A stretch of 11,760 nt of DNA, taken from contig JBOGHU010000030.1 in NCBI GenBank assembly GCA_050742255.1, positions 1 to 11,760 of the forward strand, in the 5' to 3' direction. The position numbers and the translations under genes are program-made. Source of the stretch: JBOGHU01 sp050742255 (lineage in GTDB: Bacteria; Actinomycetota; Acidimicrobiia; Acidimicrobiales; CADCSY01). The notes under the pieces were generated by a model. The model worked only from the letters and a program-made list of their open reading frames with translations. It had not been told where the DNA came from and ran no database searches. Below, piece after piece: positions 5,452 through 11,563 of the stretch (positions are counted from its first letter, which is position 1; every line of letters begins with the position of its first letter).

Positions 5452-7731
5452 TCAGGCAGGCTGGTGCACCCGCTCGTACAGCGTGGTCCGCTGGCGCAGA
5501 GCGCGCCCGAGGGGCTCGACCACCGCCGCGAACCCTGCCTCGGTCATGCGCTGGCCGTGGGTCGCCCCTGCCGCCCGGGAGATGTTCTCGTCCATGAGCG
5601 TGCCGCCCAGGTCGTTGGCTCCCGCCGACAGCACCTGGCGGCTCCCCTCGAGGCCCAGCTTCACCCATGACGCCTGGACGTTGTCGATCCAGCCCCGGTA
5701 GGCGATGCGCCCTACCGCGTGCATGAGCAGCGCCTCGCGGAACGTCGGCCCCCGCCGGCTGCGGCGCTGGAGGTGGATGGGGCTGGCCATGTGCACGAAG
5801 GGGAGCGGGACGAACTCGGTGAAGCCGCCCGTCTCCCGCTGGAGGTCCCGGGTGCGGATCAGGTGGCGGGCCCAGTGCCGGGGCCGCTCGACGGCGCCGA
5901 ACATGATGGTGACGTTGGAGCGCAGCCCCACGGCGTGGGCGGTGCGGTGGGCGTAGAGCCACGCCTCGGTGTCGATCTTGTCGGGGCACAGGACCGCTCG
6001 GACCTCGTCGTCGAGGATCTCGGCGGCGGTGCCGGGCAGGGTTCGCAGGCCGGCGTCCATGAGGCGGCGCAGGTAGTCGGCCAGGGGCTCGCCCAGCCGG
6101 CGGGCGCCCTCGGTGACCTCCAGGGCGGTGAAGCCGTGCAGGTGGATGCCGGGCGCCACCTCCTTCACCGCCCGGGCCACCGCCACGTAGTAGTCGCCGT
6201 CGAAGTCGGGGTGGATGCCGCCCTGCAGGCACACCTCGGTGGCCCCGGCTCCGACCGCCTCGACCACCCGGCGCTGGATGTCCTCCAGGCTCAACAGGTA
6301 GGGCTGGCCCCGCAGGTTGAGGGAGAGGGGTCCCTTGGAGAAGGCGCAGAACCGGCACCGGAAGGTGCACACGTTGGTGTAGTTGATGTTGCGGTTGCTC
6401 ACCCAGGTCACGGTGTCGCCGACAGCGGCGGCGCGCAGCTCGTCGGCCACCTCGGCCACCTCGGCCACCTCGGGGCCCCGCGCCGAGAACAGGGTGACGA
6501 TCTCCTCCACCCCGACCTCATCGCCTCCCCGGACGCCGTCGAGCACCTCTCCCACCGGGCCCCGGCCCCGCCCCGCCCAGGTCCCCGTGGGCGCGTCCAG
6601 GGGAAGGAGCGAGGGTGGGGGGGTGTCACCGCCTGCGCACCACTCGTGGTCCCGGGCCAGGGCCTCGGCGTCGCTGCGGTCCATCACCGGGAAGCGCAGG
6701 TCGGGGTGGAGCCACCGCTCGGGCTGGCGGGCGTACTCGGGGTAGATGGTGAGGCGGGGGGCCAGCGTGAGGCCCCGAGCCTCGGTCACCGCCCGCAACC
6801 GGGCCACGGCCGGCCACGGCCTCTCGGGGTTGACGTGGTCGGGGGTCACCGGCGACACCCCGCCCCAGTCGTCGATGCCGGCGTCGAGCAGGGGGCCGAG
6901 GTCGTCGCTGAGGTTGGGCGGGGCCTGGACGTGGACCTCGGGTGGGAGCACAAGGCGGGCGGCGGCCACGCTCCACACCAGCTCCTCGGGGGGGCAGGGC
7001 GGGGAGGCGTGCATGGCCGTGCCCGCCTTGGGCAGGAAGCCCTGGACGATGACCTCCTGGACGTGGCCGTGGCGGGCGTGGGAGCCGGCGATGGCCGCCA
7101 GCGCGGCCAGCCGGTCGGCCCGCGACTCTCCGATGCCCACCAGGATGCCCGTGGTGAAGGGGATGGCCAGCCGGCCCGCCGCCTCCAGGGTGGCCAGTCG
7201 CCGCTCGGGCGTCTTGTCGGGCGCCCCCCGGTGGGCGAGGAGGGCGGGGTTGAGCGACTCCAGCATCATCCCCTGGGAGGCGGACACGGCCCGCAACCGG
7301 GCCAGCTCGTCGGCCCCGAGGGCACCGGCGTTGGCGTGGGGGAGCAGGCCGCACTCGGCCACCACCAGCCCGCACATGGCCACCAGGTAGTCGACGGTGG
7401 TCCGGTGGCCGTGGGCGGCGAGCCAGTCCCGGGCCTGGGGGTAGCGCAGCTCGGGTCGCTCCCCGAGGGTGAACAGGGCCTCGTGGCAGCCGGCGGCGGC
7501 GCCGGCGACGGCGATGGCCAGGACCTCCTCGGGGGAGAGGTAGGGGGCGGTCAGCCGGGCCGGCGGCCGGGCGAAGGTGCAGTAGCCGCAGCGGTCCCGG
7601 CACAGGTGGGTGAGGGGGATGAAGACCTTCGGGGAGTAGGTGATCCGGGTCCCGTGGGCCCTGCCCCTGCGCGCCCTGGCCTCCCTCACCAGCCCCGGGA
7701 GCGGCTCGGTGAGGAGCTGCTCGGGACCCAT
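5452..7731 (-). CDS. fbiC: FbiC, bifunctional Fo synthase (CofG-CofH fusion) of cofactor F420 biosynthesis
   Basis: A 759-residue protein with two radical-SAM modules. The N-terminal CofG-like half has CRDRCGYC (C44, C48, C51); the C-terminal CofH-like half has CTFRCRFC (C455, C459, C462) after NYTNV. Each is the CxxxCxxC motif that binds a [4Fe-4S] cluster. Other CofH hallmarks are EVCLQGGIHPDF and the WLYAHRTAHAVGLRSNVTIMFG segment. FbiC joins tyrosine to a diaminouracil intermediate from the riboflavin route to make Fo, the redox chromophore of F420, in the cytoplasm. I chose the ATG at 7731 because it starts shortly before conserved sequence; the longer frame to 7866 is proline-rich and runs into dprE2. 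The ATG lies 7 nt after a TAGCCT -10-like element, so a near-leaderless mRNA is likely. The linker between halves carries a small EVA repeat (DNA 6443-6469). M. tuberculosis FbiC is longer, mainly at the N-terminus. Confidence 0.96.
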   Translation of the reverse strand: MGPEQLLTEPLPGLVREARARRGRAHGTRITYSPKVFIPLTHLCRDRCGYCTFARPPARLTAPYLSPEEVLAIAVAGAAAGCHEALFTLGERPELRYPQARDWLAAHGHRTTVDYLVAMCGLVVAECGLLPHANAGALGADELARLRAVSASQGMMLESLNPALLAHRGAPDKTPERRLATLEAAGRLAIPFTTGILVGIGESRADRLAALAAIAGSHARHGHVQEVIVQGFLPKAGTAMHASPPCPPEELVWSVAAARLVLPPEVHVQAPPNLSDDLGPLLDAGIDDWGGVSPVTPDHVNPERPWPAVARLRAVTEARGLTLAPRLTIYPEYARQPERWLHPDLRFPVMDRSDAEALARDHEWCAGGDTPPPSLLPLDAPTGTWAGRGRGPVGEVLDGVRGGDEVGVEEIVTLFSARGPEVAEVAEVADELRAAAVGDTVTWVSNRNINYTNVCTFRCRFCAFSKGPLSLNLRGQPYLLSLEDIQRRVVEAVGAGATEVCLQGGIHPDFDGDYYVAVARAVKEVAPGIHLHGFTALEVTEGARRLGEPLADYLRRLMDAGLRTLPGTAAEILDDEVRAVLCPDKIDTEAWLYAHRTAHAVGLRSNVTIMFGAVERPRHWARHLIRTRDLQRETGGFTEFVPLPFVHMASPIHLQRRSRRGPTFREALLMHAVGRIAYRGWIDNVQASWVKLGLEGSRQVLSAGANDLGGTLMDENISRAAGATHGQRMTEAGFAAVVEPLGRALRQRTTLYERVHQPA
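6443..6469. repeat. Three 9-bp direct repeats in the fbiC interdomain linker
   Basis: The unit tcggccacc is repeated three times without mismatch, followed by a partial copy (tcgg). It encodes a repeated Val-Ala-Glu step in the linker between the CofG-like and CofH-like halves, where length variation should be tolerated. It is an in-frame microsatellite-like tract. Confidence 0.85.
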
Positions 7732-7738
7732 CGGGCCG

Positions 7739-7744
7739 AGGCTA
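7739..7744 (-). promoter_or_regulatory. Putative -10 element of fbiC
   Basis: Read on the minus strand the site is GCTAGCCT, with the TANNNT hexamer TAGCCT ending 7 nt before the ATG at 7731. The bases between (CGGCCCG) contain no Shine-Dalgarno, so a leader of zero or one base is predicted. This would give fbiC and the LOG gene their own promoter, separate from the DPA genes upstream. No clear -35 box is seen. Confidence 0.45.
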
Positions 7745-7776
7745 GCGCCGCCCGGCCCCGATCCGGTGCGCGGCGC
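7745..7776. terminator. Inverted repeat between dprE2 and fbiC, possible terminator hairpin
   Basis: The arms gcgccgc (7745-7751) and gcggcgc (7770-7776) are perfectly complementary. An inner ccgg/ccgg pair (7752-7755 and 7763-7766) extends the stem around a 7-base loop, with a 3-base bulge. It sits between the TAG of dprE2 and the fbiC start, next to the fbiC -10 element. There is no U-tract, which is common in GC-rich actinobacteria, and chance pairing is possible at this GC content. Confidence 0.3.
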
Positions 7777-7784
7777 CGGCGGGC

Positions 7785-8552
7785 CTACAGCGGGAGCCGG
7801 CGGAAGAGGGGCGTGGGGAGGTGGCGGAGGACCGACATGACCGGCCGCAGGGCGGCAGGCGCCCACACCTCCTCGGCCCCCGTCTCGAGGGCCCGCACCA
7901 CCACCTGGGCCACCCGCTCGGGGGTGGTGGCCAGAGGCCCCGGGGGCGACGGGCGGCCGGCGGTCATCTTGGTGCGCACGAAGCCGGGGCGGACGATGAG
8001 CACTCTCGCCCCCGAGCCCGCCAGGCTGTGCCCGAGGCCCTGGAAGAACGCGTCCAGCCCCGCCTTGGAGGATCCGTACACGAAGTTGGAGCGGCGGGCC
8101 CGCTCGCCCGCCACCGAGGAGATGACGGCCAGGGTGCCGTGGCCCTGTCGGCGCAGCCGCTCCGCTACCACCACGCCCACCGAGGCGGCGCCCACGAAGT
8201 TGGTGCGCAGGACGGCGGCCGCCGCCGCGGGGTCGTGCTCGTCGGTGGCCTGGTCACCCAGGACGCCGAAGGCGATCAGGGTGAGGTCCATGTCGCCGTG
8301 GCGGGCGTGGACCTCCTCGATCACCCGTCGGTGGGAGGCGACGTCGTCGGCGTCGAAGGCCACGGTGTCGACCCGGTGGGCCCCGAGGGCGAGGAGCTCG
8401 GAGCGGGCCGGCTCGAGGGCCTCGGGCCGACGCCCGGCCAGGACCACGGTGCGGGCCCGCCGGGCGACCAGCTCCCGGGCGACGCAGCGGGCGATGTCGG
8501 ACCCGCCCCCCAGCACCAGCACCGATTGGGGCGAGCCCAGGGCGTCCCTCAC
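7785..8552 (-). CDS. dprE2: DprE2, decaprenylphosphoryl-2-keto-ribose reductase (SDR family)
   Basis: A 255-residue short-chain dehydrogenase/reductase, about the same length as M. tuberculosis DprE2 (Rv3791, 254). The N-terminus (VRDALGSPQSVLVLGGGSDIA) matches the mycobacterial start, including the glycine-rich nucleotide site at residues 15-21. The catalytic set is present: N118, S145/S146 (VISSVAGER), Y159 and K163 (YGSSKAG). The C-terminal end (EVWAPAALRPVMSVLRHLPTPLFRRLPL-like pattern) also follows the family. It uses NAD(P)H to reduce the 2-keto intermediate made by DprE1, giving decaprenylphosphoryl-arabinose. The GTG start at 8552 overlaps the dprE1 stop as GTGA (8549-8552), implying translational coupling and the expected two-protein epimerase. 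Longer readings of this frame extend antisense-like sequence through dprE1 and are not real. Confidence 0.93.
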   Translation of the reverse strand: MRDALGSPQSVLVLGGGSDIARCVARELVARRARTVVLAGRRPEALEPARSELLALGAHRVDTVAFDADDVASHRRVIEEVHARHGDMDLTLIAFGVLGDQATDEHDPAAAAAVLRTNFVGAASVGVVVAERLRRQGHGTLAVISSVAGERARRSNFVYGSSKAGLDAFFQGLGHSLAGSGARVLIVRPGFVRTKMTAGRPSPPGPLATTPERVAQVVVRALETGAEEVWAPAALRPVMSVLRHLPTPLFRRLPL

Positions 8553-9949
8553 GACCGCCAGTCCTCGACCAGGCCCAGTCGCCTGGAGAGGTCGGAGCGC
8601 AGCACGCGACCAGGATCCACCCTGTCCCTGACCCGGCGCCACTCGGGGAGACGGGGGTACATGACCGCCACCAGCTCGGGCCGGAGGCAGGCGTCCTTGG
8701 CCAGGTAGACGCGACCGCCGGCCTCGGCCACCAGCTGGTCCAGGCCGTCCAGCAGCGACGGCAGGGTGGTGGGGCCCACGGGGATGTCCAGGGCGAGGGT
8801 CCAGCCCGGCACCGGGAACGACAGCGGGCCGGGGCCGGCGTCGCCGAACCGCTTCAGCACGGCGAGGAAGGAGGCGCACCGGGCCCCACTGAGGCGCTCC
8901 AGCGCCTGGCGGAGGGCGCCCTCGGCGCCGAAGGGCACGACCAGCTGGTACTGGACGAAGCCCCGGCGGCCGTAGAGGCGGTTCCACCCCCGGATCCCGT
9001 CGAGGGGATGGAAGAAGGCGGGGATGGGCTGGAGCCGCCCCCGCTCCGAGCGGGGCGCCTTGCGGAACCACACCTCGTTGAAGAGGCCCACGGTGGCCCG
9101 GTTGAGCAGGCCGCCGGGGACCCAGGGCGGGGCGGGGAGGGCGGGGCTGGGGTCGAAGCGCAGGGCGTCGGGGCGGCCGGAGGGAGGGAGCTGGTCCAGC
9201 CGGGCGTGGTGGCCCCGGGTCAGGACCGACCGGCCCAGGGCCGACCCCCGGGCCAGGCAGTCGATCCAGGCCACCGAGTACTGGTAGCGGTGGTCGCCCG
9301 CCTCCATGCGGGCCAGCACGTCGTCGAGGTCCCCGGCCCGCTCGGTGTCCACGCTGACCCAGGCGGTCTCGACCGCCTGGAGGCGGATGGTGGCCTCGGT
9401 CACCACGCCGGTGAGGCCCATGCCGCCGGCGGTGGCCCAGAACAGCTCGGGCTCGCTCTCGGGGGTGACCCGGACCGGGCCGGTGGGCGTGGCCAGGGTG
9501 AGCTCCTCCACGTGGGCGCAGAAGCTGCCGTCGACGTGGTGGTTCTTGCCGTGGATGTCGGCGGCGATGGCACCGCCGAGGGTGACGTGGCGGGTGCCCG
9601 GCGTCACCGGCACGAACCACCCGAGCGGCAGCAGCGCCCGCATGAGCTGGTCCAGGCTGGCACCGCCCGCCGCCGTGACCAGCCCCGAGGCGGTGTCGAG
9701 GCGGTGGATGCGGTCCAGCCCGGTGATGTCGAGGACCAGCCCGCCGGCGTTCTGGGCGGCGTCCCCATAGCTGCGGCCCAGGCCCCGGGCGATGACTCCC
9801 CGGGGCGAGGGCCGCCCGAGGGCCTGGGCGACACCCTCGGGGCGCCGGGGGCGCACCACCTGGGCCCGAGTCGGCGCGGTGCGGCCCCAGCCGGTGAGGA
9901 GGTGGGGTGCCGGCCGGTCGTGGCCGGCGGGCGTCGGCTCAGCCGGCAT
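8549..9949 (-). CDS. dprE1: DprE1, FAD-dependent decaprenylphosphoryl-ribose 2-oxidase
   Basis: A 466-residue protein close in length to M. tuberculosis DprE1 (461). Recognisable blocks are LTGWGRTAPT (18-27), the FAD-binding IARGLGRSYGDAAQN (53-67), PGTRHVTLGGAIAADIHGKNHH (117-138, with H133 aligning with the flavin-proximal H132 of M. tuberculosis), ELFWATAGGMGLTG, FFHPLDGIRGWNRLYG, FVQYQLVVPF and LAKD (K418, the conserved active-site lysine). It oxidises C2 of the lipid-linked ribose in the first half of the epimerisation that yields the arabinosyl donor DPA; mycobacterial DprE1 acts at the periplasmic face of the membrane. The position of the benzothiazinone-reactive Cys387 is Ala386 here (PGWTLALDIP). 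The start ATG at 9949 lies inside the end of ubiA (11-nt overlap); the extended frame to 10246 is a shadow of ubiA. Confidence 0.94.
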   Translation of the reverse strand: MPAEPTPAGHDRPAPHLLTGWGRTAPTRAQVVRPRRPEGVAQALGRPSPRGVIARGLGRSYGDAAQNAGGLVLDITGLDRIHRLDTASGLVTAAGGASLDQLMRALLPLGWFVPVTPGTRHVTLGGAIAADIHGKNHHVDGSFCAHVEELTLATPTGPVRVTPESEPELFWATAGGMGLTGVVTEATIRLQAVETAWVSVDTERAGDLDDVLARMEAGDHRYQYSVAWIDCLARGSALGRSVLTRGHHARLDQLPPSGRPDALRFDPSPALPAPPWVPGGLLNRATVGLFNEVWFRKAPRSERGRLQPIPAFFHPLDGIRGWNRLYGRRGFVQYQLVVPFGAEGALRQALERLSGARCASFLAVLKRFGDAGPGPLSFPVPGWTLALDIPVGPTTLPSLLDGLDQLVAEAGGRVYLAKDACLRPELVAVMYPRLPEWRRVRDRVDPGRVLRSDLSRRLGLVEDWRS

Positions 9950-10925
9950 GGACGCCGACGGCGAACACCGCGATCCACGCCAGCCCCAGGACCTGGAGGG
10001 GCCGGTCGCCCAGCACGACCTCTTCGGGGGCGCCACCCCGGCCGGCCTCGACGAGGAGCTCGTAGCGAAGGATGGCGGCCACGAAGGGGATGATCGAGAG
10101 CTGGAACCAGATCGGGACGTTGGCGACGTCGGCCTTCTCGAACGCCCACAGGCAGTAGGCGGCGATGGCGACGGCGGAGGAGACGACGCGCACGTAGTGC
10201 AGGAACCCACCGGTGTAGACGCCCAGGGTCGTGCGGTGCCCGTCACGGCCCTCCCCCAGGTCGGCGTGCTCGGCGCTGCGCTTGCCGGCCACCATGAACA
10301 GCGAGCCGAAGGTGGCCACGATGAGGAACCACTGCGAGATGGGCACGTCGACGGCGACGCCGCCGGCGATGGCCCGGAGCACGAAGCCGGCCGAGACCAC
10401 GGCCAGGTCCACCACGGGGATGTGCTTGAGCCAGCGGCTGTAGAGCGGCTGGAGGACGGCGTAGGTCGAGAGCACCAGGGCCAGCGGGGCCCCGGCCAGC
10501 GCCAAGCCGCTGGCCACGCCGGCCGCGAGGAGGAGGACGCCGGTCACCGCCGCGGCCGGCGCCGGCACCAGCCCGGCGGCGACGGGACGGAAGCGCTTGG
10601 TCGGGTGCCGGCGGTCGACCTCGACGTCGAGGGAGTCGTTGAGGAAGTAGGTCCCGCTCGAGGCCAGGCAGAACACGGCGAAGGCCGCCAGGGTCGTGAC
10701 CACGACGTCGAACTGGGTGAGCACGCCCGCCGCCCCCGGCGCCCCCAGGACCAGCACGTTCTTGCTCCACTGGCGGGGCCGGGCGGTGCGGATCAGGGCC
10801 CGGGCGAGCGAGCCGGCCCCGGCGTGGGGGGTGGGTGGGCGGACGGGGGCACCGGCCGACCCGGGAGCGTGGCCGGGTTGGACCTCGAGCACCGGTGGCC
10901 GCTGGTCGGGGGGGCCGTTGGTCAT
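9939..10925 (-). CDS. ubiA: Decaprenyl-phosphate phosphoribosyltransferase (UbiA superfamily)
   Basis: A 328-residue integral membrane prenyltransferase-fold protein. It begins the DPA route by moving 5-phosphoribose from PRPP to decaprenyl phosphate. Diagnostic sequence includes RPRQWSKNVLVL (49-60) and the metal/diphosphate-binding FLNDSLDVEVDRRHPTKRFR (94-113, N96, D97, D100, D104). The HPTKRFRPVAAG stretch matches the M. tuberculosis enzyme Rv3806c more than quinone-type UbiA. A second polar site sits around VAGKRSAEH (212-220). Hydrophobic stretches give about nine membrane helices. The first 38 residues are a Pro/Gly-rich extension not needed by the family (Rv3806c is about 302 residues). 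The ATG at 10925 has no Shine-Dalgarno and lies 12 nt after TACCCT. The stop is inside the start of dprE1, so the two are coupled. A frame extending to 11084 has no support. Confidence 0.93.
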   Translation of the reverse strand: MTNGPPDQRPPVLEVQPGHAPGSAGAPVRPPTPHAGAGSLARALIRTARPRQWSKNVLVLGAPGAAGVLTQFDVVVTTLAAFAVFCLASSGTYFLNDSLDVEVDRRHPTKRFRPVAAGLVPAPAAAVTGVLLLAAGVASGLALAGAPLALVLSTYAVLQPLYSRWLKHIPVVDLAVVSAGFVLRAIAGGVAVDVPISQWFLIVATFGSLFMVAGKRSAEHADLGEGRDGHRTTLGVYTGGFLHYVRVVSSAVAIAAYCLWAFEKADVANVPIWFQLSIIPFVAAILRYELLVEAGRGGAPEEVVLGDRPLQVLGLAWIAVFAVGVHAG

Positions 10926-10937
10926 GGACGGGAACCG

Positions 10938-10943
10938 AGGGTA
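10938..10943 (-). promoter_or_regulatory. Putative -10 element of the ubiA-dprE1-dprE2 operon
   Basis: On the minus strand the site reads GCTACCCT (hexamer TACCCT), 12 nt before the ubiA ATG, which predicts a 5' leader of roughly 5-6 nt. It shares the GCTA start and the following CGG with the other sites in this window. It occupies the same 96-bp divergent region as the plus-strand site at 11010-11015. No -35 box is clear. Confidence 0.35.
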
Positions 10944-11009
10944 GCCGAGGGTGGTGGCGGTGTCGGTGGAGGCCACCGACCTCCGCCGGCACCGGGCCCG
11001 GCTCGCCGC

Positions 11010-11015
11010 TACAGT
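11010..11015 (+). promoter_or_regulatory. Putative -10 element upstream of the fabZ-like unit
   Basis: GCTACAGT carries the TANNNT hexamer TACAGT exactly 6 nt before the ATG at 11022. That spacing fits transcription starting on the start codon of the short ORF 11022-11138, or an approximately 122-nt leader to the fabZ-like ATG at 11144. No -35 hexamer is evident. Confidence 0.45.
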
Positions 11016-11021
11016 CGGCCC

Positions 11022-11138
11022 ATGCCCGGGTCGGGGGAGGGGTGTCGCCACGGTGAGGGGAGGGCCAGGGTCGCCGCCTGGCACCGGGGCGGGACCACCC
11101 CCGAAGCGGCGCCCACCGAGCTCGAGGCGGGCGTCTGA
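11022..11138 (+). CDS. Possible 38-residue leader peptide upstream of the fabZ-like gene
   Basis: The ORF starts with ATG immediately after a -10-like element and ends with TGA only 5 nt before the fabZ-like start codon. Most codons end in G or C, but this is weak evidence at such GC content. The peptide (starting MPGSGEGCRHGEGRARVAAW) is rich in Gly, Arg and Ala, with one Cys, and has no recognisable domain. It could be a translated leader that couples ribosomes into the next gene, or simply untranslated leader RNA that happens to be open. Confidence 0.35.
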   Translation: MPGSGEGCRHGEGRARVAAWHRGGTTPEAAPTELEAGV

Positions 11139-11143
11139 TCCGG

Positions 11144-11563
11144 ATGGCCGATCCCGCCGCCCTCCTCCCGCACCGGCCGCCGTTCCTCCTCCTCGACGAG
11201 GTGACCGAGCTCCAGCCGGGCCGCCTGGGCCGGGGGCGGTGGCGCCTCACCGGCGAGGAGCCCTTCTTCGCCGGCCACTTCCCCGGGCGCCCCACCCTGC
11301 CCGGGGTGCTGATGGTGGAGTCCCTGGCCCAGCTCGGGGCGTGCGCGGTGCTGGCCGACGACCGCTTCGCCGGCAAGCTGGCTCTCTTCGGCGGCATCGA
11401 CGGCGCCCGCTTCCGCCGCCAGGTCCTACCCGGCGACCTCCTGGACCTGGAGGTGGAGCTGGGGCGGGTCTCGGCCCGGGCCGGCCGGGGCCACGGCCGG
11501 GCGTCGGTGGGGGACGAGGTCGCCTGCGAGGCCGACCTCCTGTTCGTCCTGGTCGACGCCTGA
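11144..11563 (+). CDS. fabZ: FabZ-type (3R)-hydroxyacyl-ACP dehydratase, hotdog fold
   Basis: A 139-residue single hotdog domain. It opens with LLPHRPPFLLLDEV (7-20), a FabZ/FabA hallmark, and has the active-site block AGHFPGRPTLPGVLMVESLA (43-62). H45 and E59 are 14 residues apart, as are the catalytic His and Glu of E. coli FabZ. FabZ enzymes remove water from 3-hydroxyacyl-ACP in type II fatty-acid synthesis. The expected length is about 140-150, so it is full length. The C-terminal segment (SVGDEVACEADLLFVLVDA) also fits. There are no other fatty-acid genes next to it, so a role in a specialised acyl chain rather than bulk FAS II cannot be excluded. The start has no clear ribosome-binding site and may depend on the short ORF just upstream. 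It overlaps the next gene by one base (TGATG). Confidence 0.87.
   Translation: MADPAALLPHRPPFLLLDEVTELQPGRLGRGRWRLTGEEPFFAGHFPGRPTLPGVLMVESLAQLGACAVLADDRFAGKLALFGGIDGARFRRQVLPGDLLDLEVELGRVSARAGRGHGRASVGDEVACEADLLFVLVDA

Noticed and set aside
5719..8631. A 970-codon plus-strand open frame opposite fbiC and dprE2
   Set aside because: It is antisense to well-recognised genes and consists of Gly/Val/Ala/His-rich sequence with no domain. Long antisense frames are expected at this GC content because stop codons are rare.
8553..9620. Upstream extension of the dprE2 frame to a 611-codon protein
   Set aside because: The extra part is out-of-frame dprE1 sequence of Pro/Arg-rich shadow type. The family N-terminus matches the GTG at 8552.
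9008..11138. Long plus-strand open frames opposite dprE1 and ubiA
   Set aside because: They are shadows of confidently assigned minus-strand genes. Only the last 39 codons (11022-11138) lie outside those genes, and these are listed separately as a possible leader.
11022..11143. A known riboswitch (ZTP, SAM or cobalamin type) in front of the fabZ-like gene
   Set aside because: Hairpins can be drawn, but none of the conserved core sequences of those classes could be matched, so no named class is claimed.
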